Shown: positions 43,229 through 53,060 of the stretch, in pieces
Position numbering within the stretch: position 1 is the stretch's first letter
Layout of the letters: each line of letters starts with the position of its first letter
Assembly: GCA_949317995.1 (NCBI GenBank)
Contig: OX439039.1
Location: forward strand, 75,092,002-75,156,001
Reading direction: 5' to 3'
Length of the DNA: 64,000 nucleotides
Source of the DNA: Acholoe squamosa
Taxonomy: Eukaryota > Annelida > Polychaeta > Phyllodocida > Polynoidae
Translations under genes and position numbers: made by a program
Notes under the pieces: generated by a model
Told to the model about the DNA's origin: nothing
The model's input: the letters and a program-made list of their open reading frames with translations, nothing else
The model's database searches: none

Positions 43229-43434
43229 ATAGTATCTACAGGTGTGTTATCATTGAATATGTTAGTGTAGTACCAGTTGCGACTTTTACTAAGCCCATTG
43301 ATGCCTCATGTTTTTTTGGGTTCATTGTCGTCATTGTCAAATAACACCCCCCCCCAAGCCAAGTCACCAGCTTTTAATTCAGTTTTTCATAGTATTTTTA
43401 GTTTAGGGCTCCGTCGATGTGATCTCTCTATCTC

Positions 43435-43631
43435 TTTATAGGCCCCAGATGCAGGATTGCATCGTCCATTGGTCGTCATGATACACCAATGAAGTGCTGG
43501 TGAGACTGCTCACCAGCACTTCATTGGAGCATCATGCTGACCCTATGGGGTTGATACATAAACTTCATTGGTGCATTATGATGAGCATGATACATGAATG
43601 CATCAGTGCTGGGCACCAAGTAAAACCTTAA
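43435..43631. mobile_element. TTAA/GATGCA element next to a derived minisatellite
   Basis: It starts TTATAGGCCCCAGATGCAGG and holds the perfect hairpin CCAATGAAGTGCTGGTGAG with CTCACCAGCACTTCATTGG. It continues GACCCTATGGGGTTGATACA and ends at TTAA (43628-43631), which is also the left boundary of the following array. Confidence 0.65.
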
Positions 43632-44056
43632 CCCTTCAAGGGCCAATAGTGCAATGAATGCACCGTTAGTTGGAAGGAGTACCATTAGCCTTAAGGGTGT
43701 CACGATGCACTCATGTACCATTAGCCTTAAGGGTGTCACGATGCACTAATGTACCATTAGCCTTAGGGGTGTCACGATGCAATAATGTACCATTAGCCCT
43801 TTAGGGGTGTCATGATGCATTAGTGTACCATTAGCCCTTTAGGGGTAGCATGATGCACTCATGTACCATTAGCCCTTTAGGGGTGTCACGATGCACTCAT
43901 GTACCATTAGCCTTTTAGGGGTGTCACGATGCAATAATGCACCATTAGCCCTTTAGGGGTGTCACGATGCAATAATGTACCATTAGCCCTTTAGGGGTGT
44001 CATGATGCATTAGTGTACCATTAGCCCTTTAGGGGTAGCATGATGCATTAATGTCA
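43632..44056. repeat. 38/39-bp minisatellite derived from the end of the TTAA/GATGCA element
   Basis: About ten units of ACCATTAGCCCTTTAGGGG followed by TGTCACGATGCAATAATGT. The first (CCCTTCAAGGGCCAATAGTG with CAATGAATGCACC) is still recognisable as the terminal module of the neighbouring element: CCCTTTAAGGG tip plus GATGCATTAATGCATC arm. The ends of the array fade into normal sequence near 44056. Confidence 0.85.
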
Positions 44057-44090
44057 TCATAGTAGACTATCATAGAACATGGTAGTAGCA

Positions 44091-44127
44091 CATTGAACAC
44101 AGAATATGATAATAGCTAATATCCTCA
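44091..44127. repeat. 37-bp exact duplicate of 48601-48637
   Basis: CATTGAACACAGAATATGAT and the following 17 bases (ending ATCCTCA) are identical in the two places, 4.5 kb apart. The flanks are unrelated. Confidence 0.85.
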
Positions 44128-44165
44128 GGTGTTGCACAAGCCTTAACCTTTTTTAGGCCCCACAC

Positions 44166-44340
44166 TTACTTACTATTTGTCACCAACTAGTCAATATATG
44201 TCAGTACTTACTCACAATTTGTCAGCAAGGAGTCAATATATGTCAGTACTTACTCACTAATTGTCAGCAATTAGTCAATATATGTCAGAACTTACTTACT
44301 ATTTGTCAGCAAGTAGTCAATATAATTTATGTCAGTGCTT
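44166..44340. repeat. About 42-bp tandem repeat, four units
   Basis: Units of CTTACTCACTATTTGTCAGC, AAGTAGTCAATATATGTCAG follow each other from 44166 to 44340 with small changes. Confidence 0.8.
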
Positions 44341-45319
44341 TGCTCACTATGGCTACAGAGTATAGTTAAACGCTTGACAGTTGTAATTTGACATTGAAGC
44401 CTGTTCCTTAGGACTGAGTCCTTCACATGTGACATTTTTTGCTATAGAAATATATGATAAATAGGACTACAGAGACTTGTACCAAACTGTATATTTCTCT
44501 CAGAATGTATTTCACTCGGCTCTGCATTAGGAAATCCAGCCTGAGGCTATATTTTGGAGAAATAATCAGTTTCTAGCAATTCTTGTGAACTTCTGACCAT
44601 GGATTCACTCCATCTTTACCATGTCTCATTTTGCTGCCCCAACAAGTCTCTTTTCACCAAGAGATTGCTTTCTTCCGATTTGGGAACAAAAAGCCAAGGT
44701 TCTTCACAACCGTTTCCAATATTGTCAGGAAAGGGGGGAAAACAACTGGCAACAAAGATTGTCATTAGTTGGAGGCGTGAAGTGAGGGTGCTGGACAGAC
44801 TTGGATAGTTGTAATCAGGGGCATTCTGAGGCCAATGGCCGGCCAGACGGCAAAGCCCTTCAGGGACCTTATTGTTCAAGGGGTAAGGAATGTCTATATA
44901 ACATTTTCTGGGCGTTTTCTGATGCCTCGCTTTGAAGAATATTTTGATTAATAACATTATATTGTATCTGGGTTTTGTGGACATTGTGTGAGAAATCAGA
45001 CATGTTCGGAAAACCAATTTATTTCAAGTTGAGAACGAGCATTACTATAGGCCCATTCTCCAGCCTCAATCCCATGTTAAAAAGTAATTTTCTGAAGCCC
45101 TTTAACACCAAGGCAACATGAAATAAATACAGAGATCCACTAGATTTAGGGAAGGTTCAAAAATGGGTATGGGCAATCCATGTTGGCCAACCCTGCGAGA
45201 ACCAACCAGTTTTGTACAGCTTGTTTTAGTCTGAGTTGTCTGTATGTCCCACATAGTGTACCACTTGTTGTGGACAGTCTGCTGCTGTCAATCGAGTTGG
45301 CTGAAATGTACGGCCGGTG
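44341..45319. other. No gene seen
   Basis: The minus-strand frame at 44616-45017 (133 codons) is open but has no recognisable domain, no splice context and ordinary base composition. I leave it uncalled. Confidence 0.4.
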
Positions 45320-45689
45320 CTAACCGTTTAAGGGCCGCTGATGCAGGAATGCATCATACCCATTGCTCGTCAAGATGCACCAATGAGGTGCTGGCGAGCA
45401 GACTCGCCAGCACTTCATTGGCGCATCCATACAGTCGACATGATGACCGAAGGGCATGATATTATATCAATGAATCAGCGGCCCTTCAACGGCTCCAATG
45501 AATTTCTGGCGAGTGTGCTCGCCAGCACTTCATTGGAGCATCAATCATGCCGACCCTCCAGGACAGTATCAAGCCATCAGCATGATGCATAAATGCAGCC
45601 CTGTCTAGTACTTACCAGGACTGCATTCATGCATCATGACGACCAATGGGCATGATGCATAAATGCATCAGCGGCCCTTCAAGGGCTAA
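45320..45689. mobile_element. TTAA/GATGCA element, composite of about 1.5 copies
   Basis: CTAACCGTTTAAGGGCCGCT opens and CGGCCCTTCAAGGGCTAA closes it, so the outer ends are CTAA rather than TTAA. Two complete hairpins made of GTGCTGGCGAG and CTCGCCAGCAC are present (45379-45424 and 45491-45540), each with CAATGA-type extensions. An inner CAGCGGCCCTTCAACGGCTC marks the junction of two copies. A worn hairpin and the mirror arm CATGCATCATGACGACCAAT follow. Confidence 0.75.
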
Positions 45690-46584
45690 GCATGAGCCAG
45701 GTGGTCCTTGAGTGACTGTGAGTGGATCAGCTGATTTTACCCTGGTAAGTGTAGGAGCTGCTCACACTCAAGACGAGCTGCTCAGTTACTCTGGACGAGC
45801 TGCTCATTGTGGGTGGATGTCTGGGGGAGGGGGTCAACTCAGGACAGGATAGTTTAGAATGGCTTCAGTCTCACTGACCAGAGCCTAAGGATGTACGAGC
45901 GAGTTTCGTGGTTTAAAACAATATTGGATAAAAATAGTATCCCTTACTGCTTAAAGTCTCACTGACCGACGTCTTATGGTGTTTAATTACTTGATTGACT
46001 AGACGTCAATCAAGTATTTACTTCTATCTAAACCTTACCATATTTTGCAGATACAGTGTCTTCATGAGCATTGCAAAGCTGTTACCTTATAGGACAGGGA
46101 CCCTGTATAAATCTATTGTGCTGACAAGGCATATTAAGAGGGCTACTAGCAGATTATTTACACATGGGAATAGATTATTGATGTTGTCACACCTCTGGTT
46201 AATCCTTAACCCTTTAACAGGCCACCTACATATATGTACAACCATACAAAGGCCTTATTACCCTAAGGTTGGTATGATGCACTAACACTCTGTGTCCCTT
46301 AAGGTACTCAACTAGTTCCGCTCTAGCCAATCTCAAAATGCCACTACAAGAGTGTTAGCCAGGCACCTCTCTAAAGGCATCACTGACTTTTAGCCCTTTA
46401 AGAACAGCATCACTTACACACTCTTATTATCTGATTGACTAGACATCAATTTCTAACATTGCAGCCCTGGTGAGTTATGACCATAGTACATGATAGTCAA
46501 TCATACTTGTGCCTGTGGCACAGCCTTAGACATTTTTATTGTAGTTGCTTCTTGTGATTATGGACTTCTTTCTATGGTTTCTAT

Positions 46585-46586
<2 letters not shown>
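45690..46586. other. No gene seen; clustered GAGCTGCTC motifs
   Basis: GAGCTGCTC (complement of GAGCAGCTC) occurs at 45755, 45775 and 45797. Two related blocks with TTGATTGACTAGACGTCAAT (about 45990) and CTGATTGACTAGACATCAAT (about 46430) are seen. A worn TTAA/GATGCA start (CCTTAACCCTTTAACAGGCC) lies at about 46205-46310. Confidence 0.45.

Positions 46587-46647
<61 letters not shown>
46587..46647. repeat. (TC)n microsatellite
   Basis: About 30 uninterrupted CT units between GTATGG-type and GTATAT-type unique sequence. Confidence 0.97.
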
Positions 46648-46651
<4 letters not shown>

Positions 46652-47049
46652 ATATCCACAAATTTGTAATCACCAACTTTAGGATGTAATCATTCAGTGA
46701 TATACTGTTAGTTTACACATTTTTCAAAAGCCAAAGGAAAGTTTCAAATCTCATCTATCAGACAACATTTTGTCCTTTATGGTGAGTGATATCTTTCTCC
46801 ACGAAAAAAGCTGCTGTACTTATGTCATGTTTTTGGGAGCTATACTGACTACAAGTTCTTTAACCATTGGGTCTATGGGTCAGATAGATTTTAGCGATGA
46901 AATTAGCACATGGAGTCCTATGGGTAATCACCAAATGAGACACTATTTTTCAGCCGGCAATGTTTACAGTGTCCAAGCTATACACATAACACATTGGGGA
47001 CTGAGCGATGAACTAAGCATGCTAAGGATAAAGTTTTCTGTGGGGGTTA

Positions 47050-47206
47050 GGTATCCAGGGGGCCAGGTTTCCAGGAGGCCAGGTGTCCAGGGGCTAGGTC
47101 TCCAGGTGTCCGGGGCCAAGTGTCCAGGGGGCCAGGTGTCCAGGGGCCAAGAGTCCGGGGGCCAGGTTTCCGGGGGGGCCAGCACACCAGGGGGCCAGCT
47201 GTCCAA
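47050..47206. repeat. GC-rich minisatellite with GGCCAGGTGTCCAGGG-type units
   Basis: Units of 12-20 bases built from CCAGGGGGCCAGGTGTCCAG and shorter variants. ORFs that cross it on both strands (for example 46770-47276) are products of the repeat. Confidence 0.85.
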
Positions 47207-47739
47207 GGGGTTTAGTAAGAGAAGATTATGCCAGACTGGTGTCAGTACATGTATAGATAATAGTCTCTATTTGTAAGTAATTAGTCAATATTTCGCAAGT
47301 GCTGATTCCTGTGACCCTACAGGGTTGATAGAGGGTTTTATGGTACCTACCCTGAGCCTTCTGTGCGTCAATGCACAACGCCCAATTTTTATATTGGGGG
47401 GGGGGGGGTAGTAGACCCTGGGCCATATGTGATATATATCACACGTTAAATCTTGAATTCTTTGGGGTGATAAAAGTAACTTGACACCACCAATAAGTAA
47501 AATCCAATATTCTAAGTTATAATAACCTGGATAGGATCTTTTCCTGCACGCACGACAAAGGGTACTTATTCGAGTCATTGTGTGTGGGCCTGAAGCAGTT
47601 TAAGGGGAATTGAAAAATCACAAAATACACAATTCAACCAATTGCCACAATCAGCACCAACTTACATGCGAAGATCTACATACAAAATACATGTACTAAC
47701 GATTTGTCCATAGATACATCTCCCTCCGGTCCACAGCGT
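47207..47739. other. No gene seen
   Basis: Unique sequence with a G run at about 47396-47409. Nothing recognised. Confidence 0.45.
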
Positions 47740-48085
47740 CTCTTACTGTTTCTTAACATGCAACATTAAACTTCCTTCGGGTTCACTTCGCGTTCGATCT
47801 CTTCTCCATTCTACAGCGCTAAGTGTATACACGTAAAACCTTTCCATTGATATATGGATCACTCTTCCTTCTCCAATTCAATTCCGGCCAGGCGTGGTTG
47901 AGGCTGGGTCCCCAATGTCGTCTACTTGTCTGGTTTGGGACGCGGAAAGCCTGTCTTGTCGTCGTTACGCGCGTCCCGCTGCCCGCCGCTGCGTCTGGCG
48001 GAAACGGAATGTCGTCTGCTATCGGGACGTAGTGTTTGGACTAGCGACAAGCTATGGGACGCTACGTCCTAAATCTCCCCCGCTG
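47740..48085. other. CpG-rich segment, function unknown
   Basis: The stretch has many CpG pairs (for example GTCGTCGTTACGCGCGTCCC and GCTGCCCGCCGCTGCGTC) in otherwise CpG-poor DNA. Two overlapping frames of 65-70 codons exist without recognisable domains. It lies just upstream of a retroposon fragment (48168-48258). It could be the GC-rich head of that retroposon, or an unmethylated region. Confidence 0.35.
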
Positions 48086-48167
48086 TCTCTATATTGAATC
48101 CTTGTGTCCGGGCCCTGTGCTGCCTTCTGTAGTCTGTGTTTGAAGAATGAAACCGTCTCTTCTTGAC

Positions 48168-48258
48168 ACATCGGGCTTCCCTAGCCCACTTAAAAGGGTC
48201 TATATGGGTCTATATATCCTCTTTCCTATCCCCTCGGATGTGTCTGGTGCACATATGC
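48168..48258 (+). mobile_element. Fragment of the ACTC-tail retroposon family
   Basis: GGGCTTCCCTAGCCCACTTA, AAAGGGTCTATATGGGTC and GTGTCTGGTGCACATATGC match 62454-62570 closely. The tail is missing. Confidence 0.6.
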
Positions 48259-49393
48259 CGAACGTGATTTGAATTTTCCTATGTTCCACTGAAATGTATT
48301 TGTTATTCAACATACATTGTCCTAGCCATTCTTCTCCAGTCGTTGATTTTATTTGAATGAGTTTTGTGATAAAAGGAGAAAAACCTTCAATATTGCAAGG
48401 GTGGGATGATTGATTAACTAACGAGCCGCATGAATAGTATACATTTGTATTCCGAAAGCTTCATACATGATACTGCCACACACCCTGAAATATGTATGGG
48501 CACCTGGCAAATAAGTGTATAGAATACTTTTCTACCTACATAGAATATGCACCGAATATATCATTTATTTGATAGTCATTCTTTGATATATTGATGCTTA
48601 CATTGAACACAGAATATGATAATAGCTAATATCCTCATTATTCATTTACAGACCATTTCAATGTGATTAGATGCCTTTGATAACATCTTATTCCATATTT
48701 ACCCATAGGAGGATGCAGTCAGATTAAATGAATTTGGCAGATTACAGTCAATTCCATAAGTCTAGGTGATGGACTAGGTAGACCGGAAGTGCTTTCTTGT
48801 CTGCTTTTGAGTAGTTGAGCAAAATCAAAGCCAGGCTAGTGTCTTTCCCGGTATCTTTTTTTCCATGGGATTAGATTATACCAAGAAGTACCAAGACAGT
48901 TATTTTTATAACCACTGATTTGATTGGAGAGTTGGATGGACCAATCAATGAAATGCATCAGTGAATAAGACATTAATTGTGAGATAGAAAAAAAGGAAGT
49001 GATTTCATGTTTTATAATCTACATGATTATCACACCAAGCAATAGAACATAATTAACCCTTTCTCGACTGCACGTTGTCTTAAAGCAGCACAGAACTTTG
49101 CCTAAATGGCTCATCATAACGATCAAGAAATACATAACATAAATTTCACGTCCATTTTTCCAGACCCCTTGCCAGCTTCTCGCCCTCTAAGCCACGTTGT
49201 GCCGTTGTGCTTTGACACCCTGAGGGAATAATGCAGCCTTGTTGGGTCTAGTTGCTAGAACTGCATTCATGCATCATACCTAACCCATGAGGTGTATATA
49301 TTAAAATACATGCCCTACAGGGTCGGTAGGTTGCACTGATGATGTGCTAGTGAATAGAGTTGCTAGTACTCCATAGGTACATGATGACAAATA
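48259..49393. other. No gene seen; worn TTAA/GATGCA material at the right
   Basis: The 37-bp exact duplicate lies at 48601-48637. From about 49055 to 49390, CTGCATTCATGCATCATACC, CCCTACAGGGTCGG and related words suggest a decayed TTAA/GATGCA copy. Confidence 0.4.
48601..48637. repeat. 37-bp exact duplicate of 44091-44127
   Basis: See 44091-44127. The two copies are identical over 37 bases and share nothing outside them. Confidence 0.85.
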
Positions 49394-50289
49394 TACATGA
49401 TCCTGGAGCTGGGGTACGCCCCTTTAACATTATAACATTCGCTGCAACTGTAATTATAGCGTCTCTATGTAAAGTCTGTCCCCTAGTGACATCTAATGGC
49501 AGACTCACTTTGTTGTGGACCTGAGACGCACGGTATCATGGGAATGGGGATACACGCCACAATGGCAGCGCCTCTATAGAAACAGAGAAGAAGTCACTTA
49601 CTACCTTCTACTTACTACCTACTACTAGTCTTTCACACACAAACCTCGAAACGAATTACAAAAGGGATATATCCCTAGCTTTGGGACAACCCATTCCCGT
49701 CTTCATGTTTGATTGGGTAAGACAGACAGTGCTCAATGGAGCTACCGTAAAACTGGCATTTAGGCAGCACCTCACCTATAGGCTACAAATTTGACTGAGT
49801 GCTAAATCTGGCGACATCCACTTAAAAGAGCTAATACGATGGGAAGCAGATTGTCACTGGAACAAGATACATGTCTTATTTGTGCATGTCAACCAGCGAA
49901 ATATCTATTGTGAGAATGCTACAGGCCACACCCGGTATTTGAAGTTATGCCACTCATATATCAAATCCCTCTAAATGATGTGGCAGCTCTTACATGGGGT
50001 TTTATGGTAGATGGCTGTAGTTGATCTACATTGTCCCTCTATGTTACTGTTGTTTGATAACAAGGACAGTTTTACATTTATAGTGTACTGCCTGTAGACC
50101 TATAAGGAGATGGGTATGTGTAATTGGGTTTTGACTAGCTGGTCTACCATGTAGATTAAAGGGTCTCCAAACTGCTTTGGAGAGAATTGTGAATAAATAT
50201 AACCTGACACAAACTAATCCAACACTGATATAAACTAGGTGTTAGTAATAATTGGAGTAATATTTGATGTTTAGACAGTTGAGGGGAGG

Positions 50290-50480
50290 GGGCAATGATT
50301 GATTGATTGATTTGTGTTTTACAGCACTTTAGCGGCACTAAGTGGCTATCCCGTGCTTCACAGGTTGATAATTTAACAGAGGAATGTGTCAGTGCCCGCG
50401 CATATGTGCACCACACACATCCTGAGGGGATAGGAAAGAGGAGATATAGACCCTTTTAAGTGGGGTAGGGAAGCCCGAGG
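50290..50480 (-). mobile_element. Retroposon with GATT-type tail, minus strand
   Basis: On the minus strand it reads GCTTCCCTACCCCACTTAAA, AGGGTCTATATCTCCTCTTT, GTGGTGCACATATGCGCGGG, CACTGACACATTCCTCTGT, then a different 3' part (CACTTAGTGCCGCTAAAGTG, CTGTAAAACACAAATC) ending in (AATC)n. The first part matches the ACTC-tail family, but the 3' end differs, so the two are subfamilies. The matching position in copy B lacks it. Confidence 0.75.
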
Positions 50481-50865
50481 GAAATTATCAAACTTTATGA
50501 AAACTATTCATGGCTCAAGGAAATCTAGGTATAAATCTGCATTCAAATGCATGTAGCAAGACTCCTAGTCACATTGTACCCCATCTCATTGCCCAGAATT
50601 AATGAGAAAAATGTATATCTATAAGAAAATATGATAGCTTAGCCCAGCAGAGCATGGGTACGATGCATGAATGCAGTCCTGGCAACTAGACCCATCAAGG
50701 CTGCATTATTGCATCAGGGCTTCAAATGCGCATCAAAGCACTAGGGCCAATTGCTGACAAGGGTTCTGGGGAAAAGGAGTGGACGTGAAATTCATGTTAA
50801 GAGCATACCCCGGCTACATAGGTCAAGAGTGAAAAATAGTCGGTGCACTGCAGTCTCAAGCAGTA

Positions 50866-50973
50866 GGGAGTTTAAGATCACGACTTGTACGGCAACGTGT
50901 ACGTCTAGAATGATAGGAAATGGTAGGCTAGACGTTGCCGTAGACGTTACAAGTAGGCAAATCTTAAACTCTC
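50866..50973. mobile_element. TA-flanked palindromic MITE, 108 bp
   Basis: GGGAGTTTAAGAT on the left matches the complement of ATCTTAAACTCTC on the right. Inner words CTTGTACGGCAACG and CGTTGCCGTAGACG pair as well. TA occurs on both sides (50864-50865 and 50974-50975). The corresponding position of the duplicated copy B (near 52970) does not contain it. Confidence 0.75.
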
Positions 50974-51537
50974 TATTATCATGACTAAAGAACACAATGC
51001 ATTATTTGACATTTAAAGGTCAATACATGTACACATATAGCTGTACCAAATATTCTTAAATGGATCAATAGGAGACTTGCATATAAAAATAAATGAATGG
51101 CCTTCAGTGACATTTCATGTCTACATTAAACATATCATGTTCCTTGGATGAAGGGGAAGGTGTTAGTATTCACCACTACTCCCTATCCTCATGTTTCCTT
51201 CTGATGTGTGAATTAAAAAAGGGCGATTAAGTGGTTTCCCATTTGATGTTTGAATTAAAAAGCAGTGAGAAAAGAAAACAATACCTCCATGTTCTCCCAC
51301 ACCTCCCTGTTTCCAATGCAAGCCGCCACCACTGTTGACATTGAAGTGAGATTCAATTATGGCTGTTCTATGCCGAGCTAATCTAATGGGAAGTCCATGC
51401 TTGGGCTGACACACCCTGAACACAATGGTGTGAGGGGAAGCTATTTGTGTTGTTGGTACCTATAGTCAGGGCAAAGTCTACCTGCTGATGGGGAACAATC
51501 ATAAATGATGGCACCACCAAGGGTTTCTGTGTGTGTA

Positions 51538-51785
51538 TGTGGGGGGATGGGGGGTATCTCTGTGTTTCAGTGATTTCAGACCCCCTGACGTTTGTTTATT
51601 TTCAGAGGTTCAGAGGTCCCTCAGGTTGAGACTTAAGTGCAGTTTCATATGTTGAGAAATGCCTCCACTTGAAAAATGTTCAAAGGCCCCAAAATTTTCA
51701 CTTTTACCAACACCCAACTAACCTCTCTGGTGATTTGTGGCATGAACCTGCACTTATTTAAAATTCATGACTCACTTCTCCTAGA
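51538..51785. other. Spacer between the two duplication copies
   Basis: About 250 bases of unique sequence with a G-rich start. Nothing recognised. Confidence 0.6.
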
Positions 51786-53060
51786 TACATGATCCTGGAG
51801 GCAGGATATGACCCTTTTCATGACTGTGATTCTAGCTTCTCTTTGTAAAAGCTGCCCCTTAGTGACCTCTAGTCGCAGCCTCACTTTGATGTGGACCTCA
51901 GATGCACGGCATCATGGGATGGCGTAGAGGTTGGTCACAATGACGGCATTGCTATAGAAACAGACAAGACATCACTTACTACCCAAAATCCTGCTATTCT
52001 TTCACACACAAACCTCAAAACGAATTACAAAAGAGATATGTCCTATCTTAGGGACAACCCATTCCCATCTTCATGTTTGATAGGGTAGGACAGACAGCAT
52101 TGGAGCTACAGTAAAACTGGCATTTAGACGGCACCTCACCTATAGGCTAGAAGCTTGACATGCATTTATAAGAGCTAATAAGATGGGGATAGCTTGTCTG
52201 GTTTTAACTGGGGACAAGGTGCCCATCTTGGTATGTCTTATTAGTGTATATTGACCAGCGAAATTCAAAATGGCAGACTCAGGCCTATTAGCCACCTCCA
52301 GATTTGTCACTTAATGAGAATGCCATAATTGCCCAATACTTGAAGATACGACACTTATTATCATGTTCTATATATCAAATCCCTATTAAAACTCTAAATG
52401 CCTCTCATGTTATAAGTGGCAGCTATTACGTGAGGTTTTATGGCAGATGGATATAGTTGATCTACATTGTCCTTGTATGTTATTGTTGTTAAATAGCAGA
52501 AAACATTGTACATTTACATTTTACTGCCTGTGGAGCTATGTAAGGATGATGTGTGTGTGATTGGGTTTTGCCTGTAGCTGGTCTACCATGCATATTCCAT
52601 GGTCTCCAAGCAGTTCGGGAGAGAATTGTATTGCATTGAATAAATATAACCAGACACCAACTAATCCAACATTGATATAAAATAAATATTAGTAATAATT
52701 TGGATAATATTTGATGTTTAGTTGAGGGGGTGCTAACTGTAAATTATAGAACTAATTGGAAACCATTCACGGCTCAAGGAAATGTAGGTATGTCCGCATT
52801 CAAGTGCATGTAGCAATATTCCTATCACCCAGAATTAATGGGGGGAAAAATGTGCATCTATAAGAAAATAACAGTGGCTAAACCCAACAGGGCACAGGAC
52901 CACCAGAGACAGAGTCTGGCACATAGGCTACATAGGCCTAGAGAGAAAAATAATTGGTGTGCTGCAGTTTCATGCATCATAATGACCAAAGGACATAAAG
53001 CATTAAAGCACTATTTGACATTTTAAAGGTACATGTACACAACGTCATAATAGGGCTGCC

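Larger units (their letters stand above)
49394..51537 (+). repeat. Segmental duplication, copy A
   Basis: The stretch from TACATGATCCTGGAG to ACCACCAAGGGTTTCTGTG aligns with 51786-56469 once insertions are removed. Shared blocks include CCCTAGTGACATCTAATGG versus CCCTTAGTGACCTCTAGTCG, TATAGAAACAGA, GATCTACATTGTCC, CCACTGTTGACATTGAAGTG and CTTGGGCTGACACACCCTGA. Copy A has a retroposon (50290-50480) and a small MITE (50866-50973) that copy B lacks. No gene was recognised in it. Confidence 0.85.

Noticed and set aside
44616-45017. 133-codon minus-strand ORF
   Set aside because: Ordinary composition and no recognisable motif. Length alone is not enough in AT-rich intergenic DNA.
46770-47276. 168-codon plus-strand ORF
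   Set aside because: Its second half is the GC-rich minisatellite, and the first half shows no domain or splice context.
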